Position numbers and translations under genes: made by a program. The notes beneath the pieces were generated by a model. The model was not told the DNA's origin. It searched no databases and saw only the letters and a program-made list of their open reading frames with translations. From Cordia subcordata (Eukaryota > Streptophyta > Magnoliopsida > Boraginales > Cordiaceae): a DNA stretch of 64,000 bases. Of this stretch, positions 44,609 to 57,003 are shown piece after piece (the stretch's first letter is position 1; each line of letters begins with the position of its first letter). The stretch spans positions 12,439,501 through 12,503,500 of the forward strand of contig JAPTOF010000009.1 in NCBI GenBank assembly GCA_028554755.1. Reading direction: 5' to 3'.

Positions 44609-47600
44609 TCAGTTAGAGAGAAAATGATACTCAGAATTGCCCTCTATTTCAGAAAATTCGGAGGTATTTAGAGAATCATCCTCCTCATATGTAAGGCTAA
44701 TATCTGAATATCCGGATACATAACTTTCATCAAATGATCCACAATCACAGATTCCAAAAGTAAAAGAATAATCCTCAATAGAGTTACCAGGGAGTCTCAG
44801 CTTCTTTATCTGATGAAGACATCTTGTACCTGAATCACCACCAAGATTTATGTTAAAGTATCGGCGTAGGTCAAGAGATTCGACCAGTGGACAACCATCA
44901 AGAATTGTTGTCAGTCCTTTGTTGGTCATCTTACTTCCAAAAAGTTGAAGGCGTTGCAATTTGGGCATACCTATTACAACAGCTAGTGCCTCATCATCAA
45001 ACTCTATGTGTTGGTATCTGAACCCTTGATCATTCAATTTGAATGACTTCAACAAAGGGCATGAATGGCCAATAGCTATAATAGCTTCACTGTCAATATT
45101 TGTGAAGTACAGGTATAGCTCCTTTAAAAAAGGAAATATCTTCATTGCTTCACTCAAACCTCCACCTGACACACTATAGCAACATACAAGTCGAAGACGT
45201 CTCAACTGACCAGATCTATCAAACCAAGTGTAAGGTTATTCGAGGATGGTTACTGAAGAGCAATGTTGAAAGAAACAAAGGTGCATTTTGCTTTGAAGAT
45301 AGATGAACCAATTAAGTTTATGTTATATAATCAACAAAAAACCTCCTAAAAGCTGCCACCACTAATATGTGATAGAGCCAAGGTATATAGTAGTTATCAT
45401 TTAAATATAATCACATTGTGTATCTAGCCATTAGATAAAAACACCTTTTGAATTAGCAAATGAAACGCACTACCATACAAGAAAAGGAATTATCATCTTT
45501 AGCTATTTAATAAGGTGATCCAGCATAAATTGAAACGGGATATTTTTGTTTTGGTTGTGCTTAGGATCAATGAAATAATCAGCTTCTTGAAGAATGACAA
45601 GGAACATGAAGTATGAATTTATCATAAACTACAAGATAGCATGTACATGTTTCAGACCTCTTCTAAGAATTAATAAAACCTTTCACCATGAAAGCGCTTT
45701 CAGGTTTTCTTGTGCATTAGAAGGCAAATATCCACAGCCAACTAAAACAATGTCTTTTCTTCCATAATTCTCTAGCCAACTCCCGATAACTTTACTTTGA
45801 CAACTTGATAGATTCAGTAATCCCATCAAGTGCCACAACGTCATGTAAATGAATGCAATAATATGACATCCAGATGATGCCATAGAGAATATTTAAACTC
45901 GTATCCATCTTTACAATGCCAAGCAAGACCCTCAAGTAATTTTCATAGCTTTAAAACTTTAAACACTGTCTAAATGGATGAAAAGAGTGTGATGTACAAA
46001 GGCCACATTAAGAAGAGAGAGCATAAATATACTTAGAAATGTGGACAACTAAAATAGCATAATCAATAAAATCATAACGATAAGACAAGTAGTTATCAGC
46101 GGAAAAGAAAAAGAAGAAACATCCTACAGGGACTCATTGCAATCAAAATAAAACAATAAACAAGAAGAATGTTTGTCTTAATTAGAGAACTATATTAGTA
46201 TCCCCAATTATGTTCAAAAGAGAACTATTCAAGAGAGAGAAAGAAAATGTGAGACGATGAAGTTTGTGGCATGGGGGCCTGCATACTTGTTAAATTTGGC
46301 TTTGTGGAAAATACACCACGAAAATATAAATATTAGATAAATGATAATGTATCAAAAATCACGGTATCAGTCTAACCTACTAGTGCAACCGAACCTCATA
46401 AATCTAGACAAGCTAGCTTCATTAGCCTAATTATGTTGAATACACATGACATTTTAGAAACTGAATAAAAGTTGGAGTCGAGCATGGAATTCAACCTTAC
46501 CAAAGCTATAAATACTAAATGCTCCAATGGAACAAATAAAATAATGTTTACCCTCTTTTATCACCCAGAGTTGAAACAAGTGCGCTAACTAATATGCTTG
46601 TAATGTGGTGAACTATGACAGAGCAATTTTGAAAGTCTTTCCTCGTCTGACTAAAGTCACGTAAGTCTTGCCATTCATAAGCAAATAAATGCTCAAAAAG
46701 TTGGCATACACATATACATTTTAGATACATACATATACACGTAAACGGACATATCCTTTATAATCTACTAGATTAGAGTCTTAAATTAATGAATAAAATA
46801 AAATATAATCAAAATTGGGAAATAGGTAATCTTGTTAATCGGAGTGTTATCACAATGCTTGTGTATATGTATATTTTACTGCATGCATACAAAACTTGAA
46901 AAAAGAAATAACACATCAAAAAAAAAAAAGACCAAACTGCAAGTGTATAAATATGTCTGTATATAGACAATTTGAAAAATAGAAACAATGCAGAGTTCAT
47001 GTGAATATTTGTCCATACCCAATTTCAATAATGTATTAAAAGCTCAAACTAAGGCCACTTCAAGCTAAGAGAGATGGAAGCCACTCAAAGGCTATCCATT
47101 CTGTTGGGATATATTTTAACAAAAGAAGTCAACAACAATAGGCACCCTAGTTGATAGCATTCCTCTCACTGGCATAAGCCACACGCACTCTAGACAGTAC
47201 AAGCAAGTCTAACGGAAAAGACACCTGCGCAAGGACCTCATCTCATTAGGAGGTCAAATGAGGATCAATGGAAGACGAGCGGGAAGGGACCCCTTCTCCT
47301 AAAAAATCTAGATCCCGCATCCAAAAAGTGCATCTCTTTCTCTGCCATTCGTACTTTCTTGATAGTTATGACCTATTAGAGAGGTTCATTCAGTGTTTGA
47401 GGCTAGTTTGAGATATGAGCTCGCTCAAATTACATAAAAAAACTTCCAAATTAAGCGGTTGTGCTTGGTACCAATAGCCTATAGAGTACAGAGTGGCTAT
47501 GGTGACACAACGGAGATGGCAATTTGGTGTATAAACCAGTCCCAGAGGAGGAATGGATTCACCTTTCCCTTCTTATCAGAGAAGTGGGCTAAAGTAAACC

Positions 47601-47723
47601 ACGAACACATAATAACACACACACAGACATAGACATATATATGTATGAATTAAATGAATTCCACAACCATGAGTGCTTCCAACATGATGATAACTCAGAC
47701 AATAGACATAAACATAAAATTTA

Positions 47724-48926
47724 GGGTAAATTACACAACTCCGCTCTATGGTTTGACTAACATGCACGACAACCCCTGTGTTTAGGAAATTAGCAAAGGC
47801 ACCTCTTATGATTTTAGCAAGAGTACACGTTGGCCCCTTCCGTTAGTATTTCCATCCAAGATGATGATTTTTTAGCTTCACGCTTGCGTATGAGATGCTG
47901 CTTGTTTATTTGGGTTTCAGATATAATGAATAGATTATTTTGCCCTTAATAAATGTAAAAATAAAACATATTATCAAAAGAACTTAAAAGAAAAAATTCA
48001 TCTTCTTCCCCTCTCCCCACTCTCGATACGGCACCCCACATCCTCCTTCACCCAATATCCCATCCCCTCCTCTACGCAACACACCCACCCTCTCCTTTCC
48101 CACCCACCTATCGAGCAACCCCATACTCTCCCATCCTCTGATTCTTGTGCGGCTCCATCATCCTCTCGTCCATGATCGATGATGAAGAAGTAGTTTCATC
48201 TGCAACTTCACTGGCGGTTTCAAGCTTCAGCTTGAGGCCTAAAACGTCAAAGTTGCGATCGACATCTCCAGCGCCTTCGTAGCAGGTCCAGAGGAGGCCG
48301 TCATAGGTAAGACCCGTCTCACCATCAATGGACTCGCCGTAGGTTCGGAAAACTTTGTCCAAAATGATATTGATTTATTCGTCACTAAATTTCACCCTAG
48401 GGTTTACATCCACCACTAACGCCGCCATCTCCTCCCAGTTAAGCCCTTGTCACGGTTATTATATATCTATGGAACTAATGCCAATCCATGGACTTTTTCT
48501 TCTCAATTCTCTCATCCAAAGAATTAAAGGCGGATATCTTCTAACAATATCCCAATGAGATCTACTAAGCTATGAGGCACGTGGAAAAATACATGAGTGA
48601 TCTTGAGCAACTGCATTTGTGAATATGCCTAACCATTGAAGATAAGGGAGAGAAAAAGGGTGGGGTGGCAATTGATATGGGGAAGAGCTGGAGAGGGGGA
48701 AGAAGAAGGGTTTGTTTTTTCTAATTTTAATTTTACCAAAAAAAATTTATTAGGGATTAAAGGTAAATTAGACATTTCACACACTAATGGTTAAAAAATT
48801 AACATCTGTTAGTTTTAGGGGGTGTATGCACTACCTCAAAAATCATAGGGGTGTCTTTGCTAATTTTTTAAAGACAGAGGTGTTGTGCACATTAGTCAAA
48901 CCACAAGGGAGTTGTGCAATTCACCT
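47724..48926. mobile_element. Pack-MULE (Mutator-like element carrying a gene fragment)
   Basis: A 1203-bp element with long imperfect terminal inverted repeats (GGGTAAATTACACAACTCC at left, GGAGTTGTGCAATTCACC mirrored as GGGAGTTGTGCAATTCACC at right). It is flanked by an exact 9-bp duplication TAAAATTTA at 47715-47723 and 48927-48935. Inner parts of the ends also mirror each other (CCTCTTATGATTTT versus AAAATCATAGGGGTG). No transposase. The centre carries part of an unrelated coding sequence on the minus strand. Confidence 0.9.
48108..48465 (-). pseudogene. Captured fragment of a calcium-binding TPR protein gene
   Basis: Minus-strand translation gives 'NNRDKGLNWEEMAALVVDV', 'NPRVKFSDE', a TAA, then 'INIILDKVFRTYGESID', 'GETGLTYDGLLW', 'GAGDVDRNFDVLGLKL' and 'SSSSIMDERMMEPHKNQR'. 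From memory, this follows the N-terminal EF-hand region of plant calcium-binding tetratricopeptide proteins of the Arabidopsis At1g05150 type, without gaps. It ends at about 48110, long before any TPR unit. The stop at about 48385 rules out a full reading. It lies wholly inside the Mutator-like element. Confidence 0.75.
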
Positions 48927-49370
48927 TAAAATTTAATAATAAAACAGCAATAAAAAAGAAAAGTGGAAGCATAAGTGGTGAAATGGTACCGTTGAGCAAT
49001 GTAAGCGAGCAAGTCATCGTTGCCGAAGTACTCAATGGTAATGTCAAGCAACTAGCCATGGCTACGATCCATAGCTTGACAACACATCTTCTCCAAGTCA
49101 TAGGGCATGTCCTTGAGGTCCCCGAAGTTTCGCATGTCGATGACGCGCCACATGGCAGGTCCCTGCATATCTTGTGCCAAGTTGTGCACACCTTTTACGC
49201 CATCTTGAGCATCTCTATCTCCCCTCGTTTCTAGAGGATTGCAGTGATGGCTCTGCCCGAAAGGTCTACCCATGGTGGTTTTGTGGTGGTGGAGTTGCTG
49301 ATGAGGACACCAATTTTCTTTTTTATGTTTTGGTCTTTGAACTTTTTCAGACAAATGTTTTTTAAAATAA

Positions 49371-49606
49371 TGGAATTGTTTGGATTTTTTTTTTGAAATG
49401 TTTTCTTAAATAATTTTTGAAAGAAATGTTTCTTTTTTTTCATAAATAAAAAATTTTTGCTTTTGAAAAAAGTTGTATTTAAACCTTTTTTAGAGTTTTA
49501 ATTTTTAAAGTCAAGTCAAATAGTTAATGCAAAAAAATTTATTTTTTTAGGAAAAAAAGTATTTATTTTTCCTCAAAAAGAAAAAAAAAACAATCCAAAC
49601 AAGTCT
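49371..49606. mobile_element. Tourist-like MITE, copy K
   Basis: Left terminus TGGAATTGTTTGGATTTTT after TAA (49368-49370); right terminus ACAATCCAAACAAGTC followed by TTA. It lies upstream of the F-box pseudogene's exon 1. Confidence 0.55.
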
Positions 49607-50324
49607 TATTTTAGTTATATTAGCCTACCACTCGAGCATCATTCATAAACCAACAATACATTTTTAATTTAAATATACAAATAGATAAAAATTTAATTAA
49701 TCTATAAAAAAAATGGATAAAATTATATTCTAAATAAATTATTTTTTAATACAGTTGAATCCTTATAGTTCAAAATTATAAATCATATCTATAATCTTTT
49801 GAATTTAATAAAATCAAAAATTGAGGAATGAAGCCTTTCATCTTTAAAAAATGAAAAATTAGAAAATTGAGGATTTAAGGATATATATATAGACACGTAA
49901 AGTTAGAAATATAAAATTATAAATCGTATCTTATGTTTATTTTATGGATATTAAAATTTAAATACGTAAAACAAATCTATTTTCCTTTAAATGACCAATG
50001 CTACATAAAGAAATATTTTGTATTTTGGCTTTCAGGATGGTTCTTTTTTGTTAAGAGAAAATTAAGCGGCAAAGTGTATTGTTTTATGTGTTTATAGACA
50101 ACTTTGTTTATAAAAAGAATGTACAAACAAATAGAAACATATACAAAAGAACAAACTTGTTTAAAGAAAAAGAAGAAAAAGATATCTATACCCCCCCCCA
50201 CACACACATATATATATTAGAGATAATAAAAGAGAGAATATAAACTAAATTTTATACTTTCGCAAGTGATGATGTGTAAGGTGGAAAAAATCATTAAACA
50301 CGAATTATACAATGATCTCTTATA
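49607..50324. other. Gene-free AT-rich region
   Basis: Simple-sequence stretches including poly-C with (CA)n(TA)n at about 50191-50217. No gene supported. Confidence 0.55.
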
Positions 50325-51141
50325 GGGTGCTCCTTCATTAAGTATCAAGCATCATGCTCTCTCATGTATTAAAAAAAATCATACAGCTAATACGGGCTTC
50401 TCTCTCTCTCTTTTCTAATTTCTCTCTCTTCGTTCTTCTCTTTCCTCACCTCTCTCTCCTTCTGTTATTCTCTTCTTTCATTCTTTGCTTCATCAGTAAC
50501 ACCACCGGTCATCTTCTGCCAAATAAAGACCACCATAAAAATTGCCTTCTTCACTGATCAAAATGATGTGCATCATGTCTAAGAAAATCTCTTAGGTGTC
50601 AATCCACCATTAAAATTGTCATCTTCTTTCTCATGCCAGCGAAGATTCCGACACTATCTTGCTACGCCACAACTACCATTCTCTTTCCCTCTTCGTCATG
50701 ATTGTAATCGTACCTCCCACACGGTGTTTAGACGCTCTAAGATTAATCTGCCATTAAAGCCCACCTTCACCTTCAAGTATGCATACATGCAGATGTGTTT
50801 GTGTTCGTGTGTCTGTGTGTCAGTGAAAGCAGTGAACAACTAGTTGTGGAGTAATGAGCAAATATTTGATGTATATGTGAAAGTTAGTGAACAAATAGTT
50901 GTGAGTTAATAAACAAATAGTCAGTAAACAAATAGTTGTGGTGTATTGAACAAATATTTAATGTATATATGAAAGTCAACGACCAAATAGTTGTAGGGTG
51001 ATGAAAAAATAGTCAGTAAATAAATAGTCGTGGGATAGTGAACAAATAATTAGTGAACAAACAGTTTTGGGGGTAGTAAACAAACATTTATTGTGTATGA
51101 ATAGTAGCAGAAGAAGCACAATGCTTAATGAAGGAGTACTC
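50325..51141. mobile_element. TIR element with subterminal GTGAACAAATA repeats, no clear target duplication
   Basis: The left end GGGTGCTCCTTCATTAAGTAT is mirrored by the right end (reverse complement GAGTACTCCTTCATTAAGCAT), 18 of 21 bases alike. Inside the right half, 'GTGAACAAATAGTTGTG' recurs about eight times (50823-51080). The left half has a CT-rich and codon-like stretch (50400-50560) with no recognised product. Superfamily undetermined. Confidence 0.5.
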
Positions 51142-51189
51142 TGTAAGGAACCATGATAAAAGGACCCATCATTAAATCCCAAAATATAA

Positions 51190-51390
51190 ATTATGTTATA
51201 AGCCCCTAATATCATTATATTTCTCCAACTAATCTCTTATTGTTTTAAAATGTTCAAATTAATTCAGAATATTTTACAAACTTAGTCAAAATTAGTCCCT
51301 AAATAAAGATTGGTCCTTTATATTTAACGAATTTATATTCAAACTAGTGCATAATATGAATAAAATAATGAGGACTTTTAAACTATTTTT
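51190..51390. repeat. Fragment related to the foldback at 20315-20852
   Basis: Shares the 'AAATTAGTCCCTAA' and 'CAAACTAGTGC' type units with the foldback repeat, without a matching second arm. Confidence 0.4.
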
Positions 51391-51654
51391 TTTTAGCAAA
51401 AGAGGAGGGCCTTCTTCCCGACTTTTATTGCATAAAAACCATGAGTACAAGAGAAGGAGGGAATGTGACCTTACTCCTTGCAAAAACTAACATGAGAGGT
51501 TGACATGCCAACCTCCTTACAATAGAACGTGGAATGCACATGCAACTTATAATCATAAACAAGTAGTACTACCACTTTTACAATTGTAACCGGCAAAACT
51601 ATGAAATAAAAGAATGGTAGAGTTAACAGTGCAAATATAGAATACCAAGTTGAT

Positions 51655-52105
51655 CTCCTATGCTAAGACCTCTAATGGTCACGATGTGTCAATCTGGAGC
51701 TCCACAAACAGGGATGGTCAGGGTGTCAAACATACCAAGTTGGTCTCCTCTGATAAGACCTTTAATGGTCACAACGTGTGAATCTAAAGCTCCACAGACA
51801 TGGATGATTAGGGTGTCAAACTACAATGATCCCAATATGGGTGTAGGGAATGACAGCAGTAAGAGCTCCACGGACAAGGATGGTTAGGGTGTCAAACTAC
51901 AATGGTCACAGTATGGGTATGAAGAATGACAGCAGTAAAATATACAATGGTCATGGTATGGGTATGGAGAACGATAACAATAAGAGCTCCATAGACAAGG
52001 ATGGTTAGGGTGTCAAACTACAATGGTCACAGTACGAGTATAGAGAATGACAGCAGTAACTTATACAATGGTCACAGCATGGAAAATGATAGCATTAAGA
52101 TGATT
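51655..52105. repeat. Degenerate minisatellite
   Basis: Units containing 'GCTCCACAGACA(A)GGATGGTTAGGGTGTCAAAC' and 'TACAATGGTCACAGTATGGGTAT' recur about five times with insertions. Short frames through it (51660-51887) reflect the repeat, not a gene. Confidence 0.75.
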
Positions 52106-54866
52106 GAGACAGATCACACGTGCATGACACAAAAAACTACGCCAAAATTGACCCAACTCTAATACCACATTAAAAATTTCTGAGGTTCCACCTTAAAAAC
52201 TGATGCAGCCTAGCCCAAGCCCAAATTAAAATTTTACTGTCTTATTTAGTTTTTTTTTTAATTGTAACTGTTCACGTGTTATAATTCACATGTTACTGTA
52301 GCAATATTTTGGGTTTTATTTATTTCCTTTTTAGATTGTTAATATTAGAATTTTTCAATAGGGTTTTCTTATATATACATATATATATATATATATTCTC
52401 CCCTAGACTCAAGAGACACAACTTTTTCAAAATTATGCAATAATATTTTTATTCTCTTTCTTAGAGTTTATTATTTTAGGGATTTCTTGGCAAAGTTTAG
52501 CCTTGAAATTTAGCTCCTTCATTTTCCTTTTTACTTATTTATGTTCTCCAATTATCTACTGTGTTAAAAATCAATTAGTTAATATGAGAAATGGCCAGAA
52601 CTTTATAAGGTAGTTTTGAATCTTGAAATTTTTTTATGTGGGAGAAATATATATTCTAACACCCTTGTATGCAACAATCACCAAGGGCAGGGCTTTTTTA
52701 AAAGAATACAAGGTTAAACTCTTCATCTCCTGATTTTCATTTATGATTACAAGTATTACATGTCACATGTTTTGATTATTACTAACATTTTATGTTATGT
52801 ATCAGGTTTTCCTCTTTCTTTGTATAGCAACAAATTATTATTAAATATTAAATTTCTCTTTACATAATAATAAGAACTTTTAAAATATAAACAAAGTTGC
52901 TTCAGCACTATACAGCAAAAAAGACTAACCATTGTTATGGTATATAGGCCACGTTGGACATTCAGGTAAAGGATGAATGCAAGAAATCATGCATTCAAGA
53001 AAATGAAACAAAAGAAGGTGCGTAGATACTTAGCTTCCAGGATTGATGCAAAGTCTAAGTTAGTTTTGTAGATTATGGTGGACAAGGTTCGTGTTGGTGA
53101 GACATAAAAACTATACCGCACTTAAATTGGAAGTATCATAACTATTAGAACGCATGTTCATACTTTGGCCGTAATCATAGCACAAATAACATTTCTAGTT
53201 AAAATAATATAATTCGGGATGACAATATTATCCCATCTTACATTCCCTACTCAGCGACGGTTGAGGTAGGTTGTTGGTATAAAACTCCAAAACCCATATG
53301 AGGCAAGATTTTTTCCATACCCAATGCGGGTAGGACGAGACTAAGGTCCAAATCTCTATATCCATACTTTGCAAATATTTTTGAATGTTGTTATTTATGT
53401 TGAATTTAATATTTGTTATTGTAATTTTATGTTCGGTTAATAGTTATTATTTATATTTGCATATTAGTGTTTTCTTTATAGTTCTGATATATTGTAAGTT
53501 TATTTTTTAAATGGTAAAGATTTATCCCATTCTCTCGCCTTATTGACGATCAATACCTCTATGGTAGTGCATTTTTCTTTTTAGTCCAACTAGGTCAGAG
53601 ATGGGATTAGAAATTTACTCCGCTAATAAATATAGGGCCGGAATAGAATTACGAGAGTCTTTGGTATCCGAAGTTTACCCCACTACCAAATAAAGAGGGT
53701 CATTAATAGTCTTTTGTGTTTATTCCAAAAAGTAACTTCACCTCAAGACCTATAATGAGTCTCAAGTGAAGAATATTATCACAGAACTATTAAAAATAAT
53801 AATCTTAGACCTATATTTTTATATGTGATAAGACTAATATATAGAAATAAGATTCAGCATGAATATTTTGTTCTAGTCTTTTGACACTACAATCTTTCTC
53901 ACTTAGCACATAAATTTTCTAGTAGTTACATGATTTCAAGAGTTTATTATTACAACACAAATATATATATGACAAATTTGATTAAAAACGGAAAAGAACA
54001 ATATATGAAAAATTTAATAGCACTTAAATAACTAAATGGTATTTAAGTAAAGTATACAAATTAATTCCAATTCTATATGTGTTTAAAGCAAAATTTAAAT
54101 TTACAAATGACAAAATTGACCTAAAACTGTTTTACAATTCCAAACAATGGAATTCATTTACAAAAGAAATAAATTCCATAGCACAAGTTTTAAAAACATG
54201 TATAGGATAGAGATAGACACACCCCCCGTACCCCGCCCTATTACCAACCATAAACATGATCTTATCTAATTAGAAAAAAAAAAGGGAAAAAAATGGTAAT
54301 ATCATGTTTCGATATGTAGGCAACAAGCACTAAGTTGGTTGATTCCACCTTGACTCTTGTAGCCAAAAAAATATTTTGCCAGATAAGTTTCATGGTGAAC
54401 ATATAGGGCATGAACACAAGAAGCCAACTGTTGTCTATGCAAGTCAAACCAACCAAAATAGCCAATGGAAAAAGTCAAACTACCATTACCGATAATTTCG
54501 CAGGAACATTTGCCATGAACCAACCATTGTTGCAATGAACTAACACCAAACAGAAAACATAGAATATTACCGACAATAACATTGAAAAAAATAAAAATAA
54601 AAACAAACAAAAAAAGTCTTTGGTCGGCGTAAGAGATCAATTGCAGAGGGAGGGTGTGCAAAGCAGCCTCTCTTCTTATCTGGATCTCTTAAATCATCAT
54701 CTTTTCTTTTTTAGTATTCATTTTTGATAGTTTGACCCCAAAAGCACCTTTTTTAAGGTCCTCCTGAATTTAGCAATTAGCAAAGCTCTTGTTGTTTGCT
54801 TCACCTTTTTCACAGAAAGGTTTCATGCATTAAGTTTGTAGTTGAATATTTCTTTTCTCCAAGATT
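52106..54866. other. Gene-free region with retroelement debris
   Basis: ACTCTAATACCA (52160-52171) matches the reverse of the iMet primer site at 10 of 12 bases and abuts an LTR-like stretch related to 9594-9716; its end may lie near 52661 after an internal insertion. A (TA)n tract lies at about 52377-52395. From 53213 to about 53710 a repeat has 'CCCATACCCAATGCGGG'-like motifs. No gene was recognised before 54867. Confidence 0.45.
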
Positions 54867-56263
54867 ATGAATAAGCTTCGCACAAGTCCATCTTTTGAAT
54901 CACTTCCATCTTCATCATCAGACAATGAACAATTTTATGATGATTCAGCTTTAGAAGGTAATTTTTCTTAAAAAAAAAAAAAGGAGATGATATTTGATTA
55001 GTTATATTCATGGCAGGTTCATTTTTTATGATGCTTTCTTGTGACAATATGTTTAATTCCTACAACAGTTAAATTAATTTGGTCCACATAAAGATGAGCA
55101 AAGTCATGATAATTAAAGAATTTCCAAATCATTCATGCTGATCGTTTTTCTCAGGAAAAAAAATGTCAACTTTAAATCACTATAGCAAAATTATCAATCT
55201 AGCCGTTTCAAACCCAACCACAGGCTTAGGAGGTTGACATTGTTAGGCGCGTAAAAGTCGCATTTCTGGGATTTCTCTTGGCGGATTTTGGTGGCGTGAC
55301 AAGTTCTTTTTTTTTGCTTTTATATGTGATTGTATCGTTGTGTTTAACTCATACTTGAGATGGTTTTTTCTATGCTTTTTTTTTCCAGGTGTAGCAGCAA
55401 ATGTGAAATTATTGTTGAAGTTGATCCAAGATCACAAAGCAGCATGTGATAGAGGGAAGAATGATGGTAGGAGAATGCTGAGGGTGGCCACAATGATGAC
55501 GATTCTTGAAAATGTTAGGACCCGGATCCAAAAATGCCAATCATTTGGCAATAAAAGTCCAGAACGCGCGCTGACACGATGCAACACCGATCTTAAGCGT
55601 AGCCATGTCCCGAGGGACAAAAGGCAAGGAGATCAACAAATTGTTGACGAAATTGAAAGGCTCAGAAAACAGCTAAACGCGAGCCTGGCAGCGCGAAAGA
55701 GCTTAGAAGTAATGTGTTCCAGCTTGGGAAAAGAGAAGGAGATTATGGCAGTAGAGCTTGCGAAAAAGGTCCATGAGCTGAATGAGATGGACGAGCTCAT
55801 CAATGACCTCAGGGTACAAAACGGGACCCTGCTGGAAAAAGTCCAGCAACATTGTGGTTCCGGGAACAGAGAGAAGTTCATTGGAGGCGAACCACAGGCC
55901 GGGAGCATCGCTCTCCACGAGCGTAACAAGGCGCTATCCGAGCAGCTCCTGCGCTCCCTGGACGGATACCGGTCCATGAAGAGGAAGTTGAAGGAAACAC
56001 AAGAGGAAAACCAAGTTATGGGGGCTGCAATGGAGGACATGAGGGTGAATGTTAGTGTAAGCCTTGACCACATCCGCGGCTTCAAGGCGCGGATGGCGTC
56101 GTCAGGCAATGATCCAGCGGACGATGTTCAAGACGAGATCACGAAATTGGAGGACATGATTGAGTGCCTGGAGATGAAGGTTGCAAAACATGGCCAAAAG
56201 AAAGGGGAATGTCTTAAGCCAAAAGGCGATATAAGCACTTGTCAGCACTCTGCTCTGGCTTGA
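54867..56263 (+). CDS. Conserved plant coiled-coil protein of unknown function (two exons)
   Basis: Exons 54867-54957 and 55389-56263 join in phase (codon G|GT) across a 431-bp GT/AG intron to give 321 residues. The start is the first methionine of a serine-rich N-terminus ('MNKLRTSPSFESLPSSSSDNEQFYDD'). Next comes a conserved 'GVAANVKLLLKLIQDHK' block, a basic 'TRIQKCQSFG' region and a long heptad-rich coiled coil (about 125-225) with 'IERLRKQLNASLAARKSLEVMC'. A second coiled coil (about 230-300) ends near 'KHGQKKGECLKPK'. No signal peptide or membrane segment is seen. I recognise the pattern as a plant-conserved family without a name; a scaffold or cytoskeletal role would be a guess. Confidence 0.82.
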
Positions 56264-57003
56264 TGAGAGAAGCCAAAAAAGAGGTAACATTAGAACCCGC
56301 ACACAACTTGGTTTTTGCAATTTCTGCTAGAGTTTATCATCATCTTGTCTACCTGATGTAGAATGAAAATGGAATCAGACGTAAGGTCTCAAGCAATTTG
56401 CTTAGGAAGATATTATTGCACATTTGTTGCTTATGCGAAAGTTTTGTGGAGACTAGTCAAGTTTTTTTTGGAAGATGTATTATCTCTGAATAGTACAGGG
56501 CATCAATTATTTGCCTATTCTTTGTCTTGATTGCCAATCATTTTCTCTATGTTTACCATATCAAGGTTTAATCTCAGCGAAGTGTATTATTTTATAATTG
56601 TTCTATTTTACTATTTTATTTAAATTTGTTTAATTCTGAATATAGTAAATAAGTAACTTGGCCTATTAATATGCGTCAAAAAGATTAAATTAAATTTAAG
56701 TGATCGAGAAAATTTACGTTTTAATGTGAATTTGAATTTTAAGATCACGTCTCGACGTGTTTTGTGGGATGAATTACGTCTATGCTTAAATCGTGTTCAG
56801 CCAAGGCAGATCTTCATCACTCTTGAAATTTTGTTGGCTGGCTTGAAAATGAACTCAAAAGCAGAAGGAATGATAAAATTGGAGACTCTTATAACATAAA
56901 CTTATCCTCTATCACATGAAGATTTTGAAAATAGTAAATAAAATCTTTCTTATTTCCCTTCATGATGGTTGCAATAGAGCCGTAACAGACCACTTAAGAG
57001 TTT
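56264..57003. other. Intergenic region between convergent genes
   Basis: Holds the 3' ends of the plus-strand coiled-coil gene and the minus-strand S-protein homologue. No element recognised. Confidence 0.5.

Larger units (their letters stand above)
45216..48989 (-). other. Intron of the F-box/LRR pseudogene
   Basis: Much longer than the 1.4-1.5 kb introns of the other copies. 1.2 kb of the excess is the Mutator-like element at 47724-48926; the rest is not assigned. Frames within (45683-45883, 46548-46730, 46809-47000) are not supported. Confidence 0.6.
44609..49312 (-). pseudogene. F-box/leucine-rich-repeat gene, copy 3, first exon ruined
   Basis: Exon 2 (45215-44609) is fully open for 201 residues, with the same repeats and acidic tail as copies 1 and 2 ('LKSFKLNDQGFRYQHIEFDDEALAV', 'LVESLDLRRYFNINLGG'). 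Exon 1 (about 49312-48990) still aligns ('PPWVDLSGRAITAIL', 'KICRDL', 'YDLEKMCCQAMDRSHG', donor at 48989). It has lost its start codon (TTG), carries in-frame TAG, TAA and TAG codons, and has a one-base deletion near 49155. The 3.8-kb intron holds a Pack-MULE 63 bp from the donor. A truncated protein from exon 2 alone would lack the F-box. Confidence 0.85.

Noticed and set aside
55432..56320. Several minus-strand frames under the coiled-coil gene
   Set aside because: Shadows; the plus strand has coherent heptads and clean splice sites.
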